Positions 11,950 through 25,368 are shown, counted from the first letter of the stretch. The stretch: DNA of 64,000 bases from Ricinus communis (GCF_019578655.1 NC_063264.1:26435688-26499687), one strand, 5' to 3'. Notes: generated by a model not told the origin, from the sequence alone. Made by a program: numbers and translations.

Positions 11950-12440
11950 TATCGGTCATTATCTTGCCTAGTTTATCTAAAAATGCCTATGACCATAAAT
12001 AACACCCAAGAAGTAATTGATTGTGGTGCTTGAGAATACAACCACAACTTAGCTTTATTCCTAAGAGAAAGGGAATAGCTAAGGTTGAATATGTTTGCAC
12101 TAACCCTATTCATTTAGAATATATCATATATCTCCAAAATTGAGCTAAATGGATGTTAGGATCTTCAATCAATAGACCTCCAAAATGAAATTTGAAACCA
12201 TTTGAATGATTGTTAGTTTAATCTCGAAGTTGTTGGCCTCTATAGTTGGTTCACATGTCTTTTGAATTAGGCGTTGTGTTTTCTTGAAAAGCACGATTCC
12301 TTGCTTACTATGTTGCTTAATCTTCAACCATAATTTGCTTGTCTTTCTCCTGCTCTTCCTTTCAGTTCTTCTTACAAACTTTCACGATTTCAGGATTGAT
12401 CATTTCTAATTTTCTCCTTAAGATTGAATGCTCGTAAACT
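11950..12440 (-). pseudogene. Ty3/gypsy gag (capsid) fragment
   Basis: Minus-strand translation gives the gypsy capsid signature in two frames. FHFGGLLIEDPNIHLAQFW lies at about 12125-12200 and is followed at 11995-12110 by SLSLRNKAKLWLYSQAPQSI, the usual LRLFPFSL..KAK.WL pattern. At least one frameshift separates them. It is the N-terminal structural part of a second gypsy family, distinct from the Tat/Ogre elements elsewhere in the window, and lies just downstream of a primer-binding site (12538-12555). Confidence 0.75.
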
Positions 12441-12537
12441 AGCAAAAGCCTGAGAAATTAATAAATACAACAAGTAAAAAATAAAGAAAAATACTAGTAT
12501 AAAAAAGTGATAATTAAATTAATATCAATATTACTAA

Positions 12538-12555
12538 CTTCTGACAATGGTGCCA
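12538..12555 (-). other. Putative retrotransposon primer-binding site
   Basis: On the minus strand the sequence reads TGGCACCATTGTCAGAAG. This is close to the TGGCGCC.TTG.C.. primer sites (tRNA-Asp class) common in plant gypsy elements. It lies between an LTR-like region to its right and gag to its left, as expected. Confidence 0.6.
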
Positions 12556-13900
12556 GAAAATTTATTGTGTTTCAAAATCCGCAAACGCATGAATCGTGAA
12601 TTATAGTATAAAAAGTTATTATCCCTCAAAGATTGTATATTGAGTACTAATATTCCTATTTATAATCTTAGCCGGCAAATTGAATAAATGTGATTAAGCA
12701 AATAAAATATAAATTTAAATAATTTACACTAAAAGAAAAAATTAAATAATTAAAGTTTAGACTTAGACTTATTTTTCTATTCCAATCTAATCATGAAACT
12801 TAGAGTATTAAATACCATGATTTTACTTAAGGGTAATTATTTTAAAGTATCTAAGGACTCTCTCGAGCTCAATTAAATGTGTTAAGGTTAAAATTTAACC
12901 TACTCTCTTGATTAAGAAGTCAACCGAAACTCATTAACCTCTCTAATAGTTATTTTCTCTTCCGAAGAGCTCGTCTACTCTCATAATCAAGTGATCTCAG
13001 TCCTATGAGTCTTATGCTTATAAATTTTTCTAACTTTACTGTTAATCTATCCATAAACATGTAATTAAGCTGGCTAAGAATGAAAATATAAATTAAATGT
13101 AACTCATAAAATTAACTAAAAAATAAATTATCGAAAGAGAAACATGTTTAATCAAGTCATAAAATAGCTACTCCTACCCTAAATTCTAAAATAAGTTTAG
13201 CCATATTTAGTTGTGGCAATAAACACAAACATAATTAAAAAATTAAAGATGAAGAAGAAATAATAGATGAAAATCTTGAATCTTATGTGATTTCCAGTTT
13301 AATCTTAAAACTTGTTTTCTCATCCCATCAGAATTCTTGGACTAATTCTTTATATCCCCTTATATAGAAAAGGCTTGAATAAAAATCTCATTGCTCTTGA
13401 ATTCCTGAGTCCATTTTGAATGGAAAATTTTCTATTGTTCGACAGGGCCATATCATATGCCCGTGTCGTGTAGCTTCTTTTTTAGCATGGTCTCAACACA
13501 ACCATGTCTCTGAAATCTTCTTTTCCAGCAGGTGGCACAGGCACAAGTATGCCCATGTGACAGCCATAACACTCTAATCCTTGACATTTTAGAATTTTCA
13601 AAGAAATAAACCTACAAAAACAGAAAATACTAATTAGCACTTAAATAAAACTCCTAATTAGAGTAAAAGTAAACTAGAAATAATAAAATCTTAAATAAAA
13701 CTCTAAATAAATTATTTCTAATTAAATTAAAATTCTAATCAACTAATAATATTTATTTATCCAAATTCAACTGAAACATACATAATAATTATATACAACA
13801 ATATCTCCACTTATACATAAAATTGTTAAAAATTTGACATATATCCATTACTTTTAAATAGCATGTATGTGCCAATCATCAAATATTAAAGTGTAATACA
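12556..13900 (-). repeat. Gypsy LTR-like region upstream of the gag relic
   Basis: It lies immediately 5' (minus strand) of the primer site and includes the CTTAGCCGGCAAATTGAATA block typical of such LTRs. A group of short palindromic segments lies at 13440-13560 (for example GCCCATGTGACAGCC and CATATGCCCGTGTCGTGTAG). No coding frame. The right limit near 13900 is uncertain. Confidence 0.5.
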
Positions 13901-16580
13901 CTCATATTAACGTCTCACTCTCCTATTAGTTGTGATATATACATAAAGGTGACAAATGGATGCGTATTGATAGATGTGGATTAAATATGAAGAGGGTAGG
14001 TCTTAAATAACCCTTTTATCTATATATGACCCATTTAATGTTTACATGGGTATCCAAACTTATATAACCTATATAAACCCTTACCCACCCATTTACCTAG
14101 TTAGTGTAATTTAAATATTTTTAATAAGAAATATTTTTTAAATATATTATTATTATTATTATAAACCTTAGTTTTTTTTATTATTAGTACTCAAATTTTG
14201 GTAAATTGTTTTAATTTTATCATTGTTATTATTATAAACAAACTTAATTGACACAATTCTTTTTTTCTTTATTTCTCTCAATTTTGTTTCTACAATTTTA
14301 TCAGCATCACTTTCTTTTTTATGAAGTTTCTATTATAGCTTCTTGATGTATTATCAGTTCAATGCTTTGTTTATCAAATCTATCAAAAAAGAAGCATACA
14401 AGACCTAAAAGAAATTTTTGGTAGAAGTTTTTTTATTTTTTAATTATTTTTATTTGTATAATTATGTGTTAAGATGTACCTGTTTATTTTTATGAATGAC
14501 AAATATGATAAATTCCATTTAAAACAAAAACTTTGTATAGCAAATCTATTTTATTTTTATATTTTTTTCTATTTATTATTAATCTAAATTTTAATGAATA
14601 TAATTAAAATATTTAGCTATTTATCTCTTTTATAAATTATAGTATATTACTTTCTCCATTTTGAAATAAGTGTCGTTTAAAAAAAAAAAATTTATGTTAA
14701 ATTAAGTGTTATTCTAAGTAATTAATGGAGTATTAATTACTCCTTTTCTAATTTTATCTTTATTCATTGTGAGAGAAAGTATTAATAGAGTAGGAAGAAA
14801 TGAATTTCATTAAAGTGAAAAGATTTTACAAAATTTTTATATCTTTTAATAGATTAATATTTTACTCATACAAAATTATTTTTTTATTATAGTTAAGACA
14901 ATTTAATACTCTATAATTCTTAATCCTTGTGTTTGAGCTTTAAAGAAACTTATTCGGAGACATAAATGTTATCAAATGAAAACTTTTTAAGTTTCACATT
15001 GAAATTGAAATTTTATATATTTTATTTATTAAATATTTTTATAATTTTTTTATTCCAATCAATCTATTTTTTTTTAATTTCTTTGCTCGCCTTTAGTTAT
15101 ATATGATAGGCTTTTCAAAAGCTATTATAACCAGAAATTTTTCTTTAAAATTTATGTAATAAGTAAAAAAGTTATTGATTTAAAAGATGATCAACAATGG
15201 ACTGAAAGTTTGGTAAGAATAAAAGTAGAAAAATAGAAAAGAAGAAAAAGTGACAAACATTAATGAGTTTTATTTTATTAATATTAAAACTAATTTCAAA
15301 ATTCTAAGATTTCAAATTTAAGTAATACTTTATAAAAGGAAAGCACATTTAATTGGAATAATGATGCATATAAATTTATAAATGAACATAGTTTTGAGAG
15401 GAAAAAAGTCAAATTTTAAAATTAAAGGATACATATTACTTATTAATCAATCAAAATAGTCCCTAAATTCATTAGTCAATCAGAAAAATAAATAATAAAA
15501 ATTCAAATAATGAATTTTGAGGTGACAAAAAGGAGTAGGCATGATAGTCCAAACATTGGTTGATTCATTCATTTCCTTTTTGTTTTGAAATATATGCCAT
15601 ATCGCTTTATAATTTGATTTTTAATTTATAAATATATTTATATATTTTAATTCAATAAATAAGTGAGATATAAAACGCATTCAAGACAAACAGTGGTTAA
15701 AGTATGTTATTGTGAAAATTTTAAAATTTCAAAATTTTAAGTGTATTTTTTAATTAACTATAAATATAGGCTATCTGAAAAAATATAATTTTATTGATAA
15801 TATATGTTACAATTTTTAAAATTTAGAAAATGAGTAAAGAAAAAAGAGTATAAAAAAATGCCAATTTTTTTTTGTGTATTTTTTATTTTTCAGTAAATGG
15901 TTATTGCTATATGATATCATTATTTTAGAAAAATGTTACTTTTTTTTAAAAAATTTATTGGTATTTAGAAAAAAGTGTATTTTTATAAATAAAAATTATA
16001 TTTTTTAAATTTATTTAGTTAGAAGGTAAAGATGTTATTGAAATCTTAAAAAAATATATTTAAAAAATAATTTAAAAAATGATAAGATGGTTTATTAGTG
16101 GATATCCATATTTAATCTAATCAATTTTATATAGATAAGGGTTTGTTTTTTTATTATTCTTTTACAATCTATTATTTCTTTTAGAAACTCTATTTATACA
16201 TCAAACAAGAATTTCTCCTATTTGATGTTTTATTAGGAAAAGAATTATAATTTAATCCGTGAATCTATAGTCAATTTATTTATAAACCCTTAATATTAAT
16301 AGCATAGCTTTTACTTTATAATATTAGAAACCATATATCTTTTACATATCTGAGCTACATTATTTTTTCTACTAGTCTTTTTGCTGAAAAGAAGCATAAA
16401 GAGCATTTATAATACTGAAATTGAAGTTAAAGATTACTGTCATAAATTGAAAATCAGGGAGTTTGGCAATTCCAATCTCAAAGTTTAGTGATTTGCATTT
16501 GATACATTACATTAGATTTCTCTTCCTATAATCTATACCGGAGTAGAAAACTGACAAAGGAACAAGGAAAAAGGAAAAGG
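13900..16580. other. AT-rich intergenic DNA upstream of the Rab3GAP-like gene
   Basis: Very AT-rich, with many poly-T tracts and no supported frame. At 14648-14680 the sequence TACTTTCTCCATTTTGAAAT followed by AAGTGTCGTTT resembles one end of a Stowaway/mariner-type MITE, but no matching opposite end was found. The promoter of the gene at 16591 should lie in the last few hundred bases. I cannot point to a convincing TATA box. Confidence 0.5.
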
Positions 16581-16590
16581 CAAACAAACG

Positions 16591-19500
16591 ATGTCGTCGA
16601 AGAGAAGTCACACGACGGAGCTGGGGTGCATTGCGTGCGAGGAGCTGAGCGATGTAGGAGCTGGAAAGGAAGGTTGGTTTGTTGACAACCCAAACCTTAA
16701 ATGCGCTCTTGACACCCATTCCATCGCCATTTCAAATCGCTATCTCATTTTAATCACTGGTTGGGACGATGGGCCCCGTCTCAAGATCCGACCCGATTTA
16801 TCCCCCATCGAATCCGAATCCATCACCGCCCTGGAGTGGTTAGTGTTTGATGAGATTCGAGTTGTTGCGGTGGGCACTTCTTGCGGTTATTTCTTAGTTT
16901 ATTCGTTGGACGGTCATCTGATTCATAAACAGGTCAGTTAGTTAATACATAATTTTGCAAGAATTCAATTGAGTAAACTGGTTTTCAAAGGTACAATTCT
17001 TGTAAACCACTGTCAACAGTGAATGAAATTGAAATGTACAGATGGTATATCCTGGCCGGATTCTGAAAATAAGAGTCCGTGGAACTAAGAAAGATTTGAC
17101 CCAACAAACATCTTCCTCCGAGGAGATTTCTATTGTTATGCCTGGTGTGATTGCGCGATTTGATGGCTCTGATTTGCAGGTATATTTATATTTTTTTTGG
17201 TTTTTTTTTTTTTCATTAGGATGTGTGTTTTTCTAATGAAAAAGAAAAATGAAAGGTTTTGGATTTTGCAAATGGTAGAATATGTTGCAAGAATGGATTC
17301 AAGAAAAGCATTCTCAGTTTTGGGATGAAAAGCCGAATAGGGATGCGGATGGCTTAGGAATTACATATAAGAGATTGCCTTACCAGTTATGGAATGTTAA
17401 TAAATATGGTTCTTGTGCTGATGCTGCCATCACTGGCATAATGCCTCCTCCATTAATGGAAGTTCAGGTGATAACAGTTTTTATCCATTTTTTCTGGCTA
17501 TTTGATTTCTGTTAGTACTTCTTATATTGTATTATTGCCACTGGTGATTTATCCATTATTTTCTGGTATTTGAATTCAGCTGCTTTTATTGTTGGGCAGT
17601 CAAGTCAACGATACTATTGTGCTGTCACTATTGGAGATGATGCTGTAATTTCTGCTTACAGGTATACTCTACTGATTTTGCACTAGCACTGCAATTTTTA
17701 TGAAGTCGACTAAAATGAGTTTCACTCTGTTGAAAGGCTTTCAGAAGATAGAAGTAAGTCTCTAGTGGGAGCTATTCTGTCAAAAGTTGTGCCTGCAACA
17801 TTCTCGACAATAGCTTCTCTCTCCAAAATGATATGGCGAAGTGAAAAGGCATCGCCCAAAAAATCAGAAGCAAAGCCTCAGTCATTTGCTAAAGGTAAAA
17901 TTAGTTTATTACTATGTTATTTTAATCTCAATTGTGTAATAGCATTTATTGAAAGATATTTGGAATATGAATTGTGAATGAAATGCTCATTTGAGTATGA
18001 CTTTCTTTTCCTCAGTTTTGTTTATCAATACTTCTTCCATATTTCAGCATATTAGACTCCCAATTTTTTATTATTGAATGCTAATTTTTCTTAATCATGA
18101 ATGGGTGTTTAGTTTGGTTAACTAATCCTTAGCAATTACCTGGATAACACATTCAAAATGCTATTAGTTATACTTGTTCTCTCCTTCCTTATATATGCAT
18201 ATAAGAAGCAATCATGACCATGGATCTTTCATGTTATTTGTGATTTCTTCTATGGATTTAATGTTTCCGACAAGTTCCATATGCTTGGTTCTTGGCTTTT
18301 TGATTGTAGTCTAACCATAACCCACTTGCTCTACCTTCTTTGTTTATTTCATTTTCTGTGCTTCAGTTATGCTTGTAAATTTCTTTCTTCTATAATTCAA
18401 TAAAAAAAAGTTTACTATCAGGATTAGCAACTGATAAAACATTTAGTTGATATTCTTCCATCATTTATCAACTTGCTGCTAGCACTTTGTCTTTAGTTCA
18501 GAGCTTTTTTTTGTGTGTACTTGTGTTGTAAAACTAGAGATGCTCAACTTACAGCTTCTGGACTCATCTATGCTCAAAAACCTTCTTGAATGATTTACTC
18601 TCATCATGTGTGGCAGCTTCTCCTTTGACATGTTTGAAAGATCACCCAAGGAAAGGAGAGAAGCTCACATTATCACCAGGTGGAACATTGGCTGCAATAA
18701 CAGATTCACTTGGTCGTATATTGCTCTTAGACACTCAAGCACTTATAGTTGTACGACTATGGAAGGTCTCCTCTTTGTCCTCATAAACTTGCAATATGTT
18801 TCTAGGTTTATCTTCTCTAACACTAGACATTCTTTCAGGGATATCGTGATGCTAGTTGTTTCTTCATGGAAATGCAAGTTAAAAGGGACAATGCAGGGGC
18901 TAGTTCCTCTTACTATGAACCATCAAAGAGTGATTATTGCCTCTGTCTAGCTATTCATGCACCACGGAAAGGAATTATTGAGGTAAGTTCCTCTTTGTTC
19001 TTGACATGCTTGTAGCTTGATTTTTATATCCTACTTATATTCTAGCAATATGACGACTTCCTTGAGTGAGGAACTGCTATTTGACAAACTATTGCCGGAC
19101 AAATTAAATGCGCCGTTTCTTTAGAGATGATCATGCATCTTGTATCTGTAATCCTTTTCTGGTTTTGTATAGGCTATTCTCAAAATTGCTCCATTGCCAT
19201 ATGCTTTATAATGTACAATCACCATTATCATATGACCATTCTGAGATTTTGTATTCCTGTAGCATATACCTGACCTGAAGCCAGTTCCAGGGACTGGTTA
19301 AGGTCCCGGTTCTACCCACAGGACTTAAACTGGAACTGCTGGTCCAATTCTGGATTGGAACCACATTGCGACCTTATATTTTCTTTAAACGTGTAACTGC
19401 CGAACCTTGTTCATGTCTACATCACCATACTTGAAATTTTTATAAAGGAAGTTACTTGGTGCAGTCCTATTGATATTCGGACTAGTGACCTAGTAAATTT

Positions 19501-19837
19501 TAAACTCTTTATTGGCCCTTTTAGTACACGTCATATCCACATGTGGCCAGCACATGTAGATCATATCCAGGTCCATGCACACTGGTATGGTGGACAACGC
19601 AGATGTAATTTTCACAATATGCAACCTGAATATATTTTTGTTGGCCTTCACATGCAGGTTTGGCAGATGAGAACTGGACCACGTCTTCTAACAATTCAGT
19701 GTGCCAGGGGTACTAAGTTACTCCAGCCGACATACAGGTTTGGATCGTCACCAGATTTTCCTTATATTCCCCTAGAAGTGTTTGTGTTAAATGGAGAGTC
19801 TGGTCAGTTGTCAGTTTTAAATCGCTCTCTTAATTGA
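16591..19837 (+). CDS. Rab3GAP non-catalytic (regulatory) subunit-like protein, 8 exons
   Basis: Spliced gene. Exons 16591-16932, 17042-17179, 17279-17467, 17600-17661, 17737-17894, 18617-18765, 18839-18982 and 19658-19837 all have GT-AG introns and join in frame to 453 residues. The protein matches the N-terminal domain of the Rab3 GTPase-activating protein regulatory subunit, for example LIITGWDDGPRLK-like LILITGWDDGPRLKIRPDL in exon 1, GVIARFDGSDLQ in exon 2 and MLQEWIQEKHSQFWDEKP in exon 3. Further matches are LTLSPGGTLAAITDSLGRIL in exon 6 and a conserved YRFG..PD.P ending. In animals this subunit pairs with a catalytic Rab GAP. The plant protein is shorter, lacking the long C-terminal half, and its role is presumably in membrane traffic or autophagy (inference). 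The ATG at 16591 is the first in the frame. Intron 7 (675 bp) is the longest. Confidence 0.9.
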
Positions 19838-20954
19838 GTTTCTAGAAGAGTTTTTAATGTTCATTCTTTCATTTCTTCAATTGTGTTTTGGTCTCTATGT
19901 TGTATGATATGATATGATATCAAAGGCAACAATGTATAAATGAAAGGTGGAATTCGAATGCATACCTCACTGAGCAGTCAGACCCTTCTTTCCATTTCTG
20001 CATATTCAAGGCTTGGGAGAGAGGAAAAATGCTTTCTATGCCATGAGATACTATTGTAGAAAGATTTCAGGAATTATAACAAGTTTTGGTGCAGAAGCAT
20101 CATTTAATGTAAATAAATTTGGATTGAATAAAAAGATAACTCAAATTACATCACTTATATAAGGATATTTATATATAGTTATTAGTGAGTATTGAGTTTT
20201 CTATATTTGCTGTTCCATTTGATACGCTCAATTGTTGGAAATTGTTACTGTCGAAACACCTTTTCTTTATTAGTATTATTTCTCTTTTTTCTTTATAAAG
20301 ATGTGTGTTAGTATGGTAAATAGGCTACATCTTTTGAATAAACGATCAAAGAAGCAGGTGTTTGTCCACTAGTTATATTTTACAGATATTAAAATCCAAA
20401 AAAGAAAAAAGAATAAAAAAAAGAAAAATACAGGATTACATCCCAAGAATAAAATAAAGTAAACGAACTAATGAAAAATAAAAAAAATAAAAAAAACGGA
20501 TGAAATTCGATCATCAGGAGATGATTCGCCAAAAACTGGCAAAATTGGAAAACTGAGGAATGAACAATGGATCGGTTATAGGGTAGAGCTTATCGGTCTA
20601 GGGGTAATTCCTAGACCGATTCGAGCTTTAAACAGACAAAGACGCTAAAACACCATGAAATTGATATATATGTATAAGTGCATAAAAATAATGATCAATA
20701 TATGAAAAAAAAAAAAGAAATTAACTAATTCCTAAGAAGAAAAAAATATTGGCAGACTTCAAACAAAAAGACAGCAGACAATTAATATAGCAGTAGATTT
20801 AAATATATAATTAACTAAATATGGCAACTTAATTAAATTTATAAAGAATGACAATTTAAAATTTTAATCATGCAATTCTAATAAGAATCGTGGCAAAAAC
20901 TTAGATATGACATGCAATACAATAGTTATCAAATTCAAAACTCTAACATATCAC
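19838..20954. other. 3' flank of the Rab3GAP-like gene and AT-rich repeat DNA
   Basis: The first 250 bp or so is the probable 3' UTR. An imperfect GATAT microsatellite (GATATGATATGATATCAA) lies at about 19905-19923. At 20589-20616 TCGGTCTAGG, seven bases, CCTAGACCGA form a perfect 10-bp-stem hairpin. No gene seen on either strand. The right part may be further LTR sequence of the family at 20955-21243. Confidence 0.5.
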
Positions 20955-21243
20955 AATATTGAGCAGATTCTTGAGTCTCAAGAGTATAGGAAGAGATTGA
21001 TCTAAGGAGGAGATCAAGAGTGTTTAGTGGATCTTGTGTTTGCTTTTAGAAATCATAGTATGCATGCCAGAATTTTACCAATCTTTTTGCACTCAGTTGC
21101 CAATCTCCCTTTTCTATTTATAGAGGAAGTGGAGGAAACCCTAAATGTCAGAATAATCATCCTTTAATTATTGATAATTTCTAAGAACTATCAATAATTA
21201 AAGAGATTTATCAAAATCATTTTAATCAATAAAGACATGTTTG
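20955..21243 (-). repeat. Tat/Ogre-type LTR copy d, distal part
   Basis: It matches the LTR at 32470-32700, including CTCCCTTTTCTATTTATAGA next to GAGGAAACCCTAAA. On the minus strand this gives a TATA box, TATAAATAG (21114-21122), at the same place as in the 32.6-kb copy (32612-32620). It stops at 21243 where a copia LTR begins, and resumes at 24485. Confidence 0.65.
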
Positions 21244-22690
21244 TTGTCCCTTGGAACCAAGAAGCGGGGTTGAATTGGTGACCTCAAATCGTGGACATAA
21301 GTTGAGGTATGAAAAACACAAGAACTTTAAGAAGGATAAAGAAATTTGGAAGAGAGTTAGGATTAGAGAATTCCATACAAAGGTTTATAATAATTCAAGA
21401 ACATCCTCCCTACATCCATTTCTTAAGATCAAACTTGAGTATTCCACTATAATTTTCAAGATTATAACCTTTGGATATTGCAAGTTCACCCAACAACTTG
21501 ATGTTTTTCAAGGCTAATACTAAACCTTTCTCTTTAGTGAACTAATTCCTCACTAAGTCTACTAATCCTTGAGTATTAAATGGTTACTCAACAATCAATT
21601 CCTTATATTTTTAATACCTAGGCTTATGCAATAATCCTTTAGAGTTTAGTTGAATGTAAAGATTCAACTTAATATACTTTACAAATAAGAAAATCTAGTG
21701 TACCAAGTTAAAAAATAAATTTACAAGATTTTAGGTATAATAAATTCACACACTTGTGTTTTAAGTCTTTATGAGAAGTATTTATATTCATACCAACTAC
21801 ATTGAGTCATTACAAAGGCTCTAATACTCATCTAATGCAAATCGGATGACTTGGTAAAAAGTTGTATGCAGTCATGAAAAGCACCTTCGTGCTTGGAAAG
21901 TGCTCTCGTGCTTTCTGAAAAGAGCTGATGAGACTCTAATGGCTCCAGACACGTGGCTAAAGTTGCAATAATCACTAACATTGTATTAAATGCAAAAACT
22001 GCCCCTGCGCCATAATGTTGATCTCGTGCTTGACTTGGGCATGCTCAGAAGTGCCCTCGTGCTTTCATTGCGTAAATGCCTATTATATTGGAGGTTTTGT
22101 CCCTAATTGAACCGCCCTCGCGCTTCTAGAGGTATTGACTGTTAGGTGTCTCTCCATCCTTGGGGAATTGCTAGAAGGTCTTCCCTCGTGGCTAGTCAAC
22201 TTTGACCATATGAAAAGTACCTCGCACTTTTCATGACATTTTACAAGAAAAATGGCATTAAAACTCATTTTTAAAAATACTGTAACATGTATTTTTTTTA
22301 TAAATATCTAGGAGAAGCGCAATCACGCAATTGAAAAAGCAGTCACAACAGCTATAATTTTATTGAACCGCAGTCGTGCTTTATAGGTTAGTTTTCAGTT
22401 TCATAGAGAGCTGTAAAGCAGGAGCCCCCTTCTAAATTACAAGCGTGCCTTTCAAGAAAATAGAAATTTTAAACTTATATAGAATTATGCTTGATCACTT
22501 TCTTTTTACTTTGAGAGTATTAAAATGCACAAAGAGTTAAAATAAATCTCATATGCTAAATAAAATTTCAGTACTCACGATATAAATAAAATATATTCCC
22601 ATAAGCATATTACAACAAACATTCACCAAATGTTTCAAGAATTGAGAATTAGAAAACTCATACAAAAGAACTAAGCTAGAGTACTTCCAT
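21244..22690 (-). repeat. 3' LTR of the SIRE-like copia element
   Basis: It contains several CTTCGTGCTTGG / CTCTCGTGCTTTC / CCTCGCACTTTTCATG segments, a reiterated short motif. The core at 21770-22245 aligns with 23810-24356. Its outer end (AATTCAACCCCGCTTCTTGG on the minus strand) resembles the ATTCACCCCCCCTCTTGGTT end of the LTR at 33621-34515. The inner boundary is approximate. Confidence 0.6.
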
Positions 22691-22727
22691 CAATCATTTC
22701 TAATTCTCTTTTAATGTAACTTAATCT

Positions 22728-23720
22728 CTCCTCATTTAAAAGGTCTGGTGAAAATATCGACAAGTTGGTTAGTTATATCAACAAATTCTAAGACAACATC
22801 ACCATTTTGCACATAATTTCTCAAGAAATGATGCCTGATGTCTATATGCTTACTCCTAGAGTGTTGAATAAGGTTCTTAGAGAGATTTATAGCACTTTTA
22901 TTATTACAATTTATAGGAATGTAATCAACCTCTCTCATAATCTCTTAATTATTGTCTCATCTAAAGGATTTGAGTACAATAACATTTCGCCGCCACATTT
23001 CGGCTTCCGCAATGGAGAAAGCAATCGAGACTTATTTTTTGCTAAACCAAGACACTAAGCATTCACCTAAAAAATAATAAGTTCTAGAAGTGCTCTTTCT
23101 ATCTAAAAGACTTCCTACATAATCGGCATCCGAATAGCCTATTATGTCAAAATATGATTATCTAGGATATCAAAGTCCTAAATGTAAGGTCCCATACAAA
23201 TATTTCAAAATTCTTTTAACGGCGTTCAAGTGAGACTCCTTAGTACAAGATTGAAACCTGGCACATAGACAAACACTATACATAATATTGGATCTAGAGG
23301 CGGTTAAATATAAGAGAGAACCTACCATACCTCTATATAGCTTTTCATTTACACTCTTAGCCTTATCATCTTTGTCTAATTTTTGTATGACACTCATAGG
23401 AATCTTTGCTACTACGAAACCATCCATCTCGAATCTTTTCAAGAGTTCTTTTATGTACTTGGATTGGTTGATAAATATTCCATCCTTGCTTTGCTTGATT
23501 TGGAGACCAAGAAAGAATTTTTGAGCTCTCCCATCATACTTATCTCAAATTTCCTAGTCATTCACTTAACAAAGTCCTTACAAAGCAATTCATTAGTAGC
23601 TTTAAACACAATGTCATCCACATAGATTTGGACAATTAAAGTACCATACTTGTATTTCTTTACAAACAAAGTGGTGTCAACCTCTTTTTTTTGAAAATCC
23701 ATTTTCAATTAAAAAGGAAC
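22728..23720 (-). pseudogene. SIRE-like copia RT end and RNase H, broken
   Basis: Minus-strand frames give QIYVDDIVF with the catalytic YVDD at 23613-23624, then FFLGLQIKQSKDGIFINQSK and MVGSLLYLTASRSNIMYSV (23280-23340). RNase H follows, with [20 protein letters not shown] (22840-22900), [10 protein letters not shown] and VDIFTRPFK. The order and wording fit the SIRE/Maximus branch of copia. The first RNase H acidic residue context is CNN rather than CDN, and frames are interrupted, so it is inactive. Confidence 0.85.
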
Positions 23721-23789
23721 TCTGCCTTTCATACCAAGCTCTTGGAGCTTGTTTAAACCATATAATGCTTTGATCAGTTTGAAAACATG

Positions 23790-24484
23790 ATTAGAAAATT
23801 TATGACTTTCGAAATCGGGATGGGTATTTATACTCATATAAACCTCATTGAGACATTGCAAAGGCCCCAATACTCATTTAATGCAAATTGGATGACTTGG
23901 CAAAAATTTGCATGTAGTCATGAAAATCACCCTTGCGCTTTCTAAAAAGAGTCGTTGAGGCTCAAACGGTTCCAAAAACGTTACTCTGACTTGGTGGCTA
24001 AAGTTGCAACGATTAATGACATTACATTAAATGTGAAAACTGCCCCTGCTCTAGAATTTCACGCTCGCGCTTGACTTGGGCATGCTCAGAAGCACCTTGC
24101 GCTTCTCGTCGCATAAATGCCTGCTATATTGGAGGTTTTGTCCCCAATTGAGCCTCCCTCATGCTTCTGAAACGCCCCTATGCTTCTGGAGGTATTGATT
24201 CATTGACTAAGAAGTGTCTCTCCATCCTTAGAGGATTACTAGAAGGTCTTCCCTTGTGACTGGTTAACTCTGACCATATGAAAAATGACCTCACGCTTTC
24301 ATGACGCCCTCGCACTTTCAAGGCGTCCTCGTGCTTTTTAGGACATTTTGCAATCATTACTTGAGAGCTTGAGGAAACCTTACCTTATTATTGAACCCTT
24401 TATACATTATCAAATGGACACTCAAATATGACATTAGTCATATTCAATTTGGATGTTAAGATCAAACTAGAGATCAATTGATAC
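23790..24484 (-). repeat. 5' LTR (partial) of the SIRE-like copia element
   Basis: It aligns with 21770-22245 over about 550 bp, including TTGGAGGTTTTGTCCC and GTGTCTCTCCATCCTTAG, then diverges. It carries GCGCTT/CGTGCTT-type short repeats that form partial palindromes (for example 24290-24345). Confidence 0.6.
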
Positions 24485-25018
24485 TTAGGTTAATAAGGTT
24501 TTTAAGACATATAAGATAATTATCGAGAAATATTTATTTAATTATAAAATATATTTAAAAGCTAAATAACTATCAAAAAAATCCTTTTAGAAAGTTTCTT
24601 TTAATAATTATCGACAATTAAAATCGGAAAACTTAAAAAAATGACCTAAAAATATGAGTTTTGGGATAATATGCATTGTGTAGAGTTGGCCAGCTCTGCA
24701 TAGAGCCTATTAGCTTTGTGTACAGCTAATCAGCTGTATGCAAAGTTAATTGGCTTTTGGTTGATAATTTCTTGAATTTTTACAATTTAGTCCATATAAT
24801 AAAAATTTGACTGATTTTAACTAAAAAATTAACTATTTTGCTTAATTTTATCCACTTTGATGTTGAAAAGTAATATTTTGACTTAATTTACTTGTAATCC
24901 TAATTGAGATTTCGATTTTTCTCAATTCTGCGAGACTCGAGAGAAGCAACTTTTATTATTGAATTTTCTGTAATTCCCTCGATATTTAGATTCAAAAAAC
25001 AGATGCTGACAGTATCCT
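24485..25018 (-). repeat. Tat/Ogre-type LTR copy d, start
   Basis: It aligns with 32640-33126. Shared landmarks are an AT-rich run with AATTATCG, a short-palindrome cluster (24681-24758: GAGTTGGCCAGCTC, ACAGCTAATCAGCTGT), TTTTTACAATTTAGTCC, a CGAGACTCGAGAGAAGCAAC block, and the LTR start seen as GATGCTGACAGTATCC at about 25000-25016. The remainder of this LTR is at 20955-21243. Confidence 0.65.
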
Positions 25019-25199
25019 TCAAGACTTGGATTATAAGAAACTCTGCTTTGCCTCATATTTGTTCACACCCAATTTATTTCTATTTACTTCTATGCTTAAT
25101 AGTTCTTTAAGATTATTATTCGCATCTCAAGCTTTGCATAGGCACCTCCGGATTCGAATTCTAACACTGTTGGTTGTATCGACTTTTGGATCCCCGTGT

Positions 25200-25368
25200 T
25201 TTCTGGACGCTCGAAACTTTGCAGTTTTGGCTGGGTAAAATTTATTTGAGGGACCCGACTCCTGTTAAATATTTGATGAATATTAGAAGTGTTTTTAGCA
25301 AGTTCTGGACCTGTTATACGAGGTAAATATTTATATTTTAAGGGAGGTTCTACCGAATTTCTGGTAGA
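25200..25368 (+). repeat. Fragment of the TGTAACACCC-type LTR family
   Basis: GGGACCCGACTCCTGTTAAA, AAGTTCTGGACCTGTTATAC and GGGAGGTTCTACCGAATTTC match the complement of 53230-53420 inside the solo LTR at 51903-54738. It is a short relic in the opposite orientation. Confidence 0.6.

Larger units (their letters stand above)
21244..24484 (-). mobile_element. SIRE-like copia retrotransposon, internally deleted, minus strand
   Basis: Two direct LTR-like segments (about 21244-22690 and 23790-24484) share a block containing CATTGAG.CATT.CAAAGGC, AATGCAAAT.GGATGACTTGG and repeated CTCGTGCTT motifs. Between them, minus strand, lie RT and RNase H only. Gag, protease, integrase and most of RT are gone. 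The element splits Tat/Ogre LTR copy d (20955-21243 and 24485-25018), so it inserted later. The left end on the plus strand starts TGTTTGTTGTCCC, the complement of an LTR end. Confidence 0.75.

Noticed and set aside
14640..14970. Complete Stowaway MITE
   Set aside because: Only one end resembles the family. No inverted partner or TA duplication was found.
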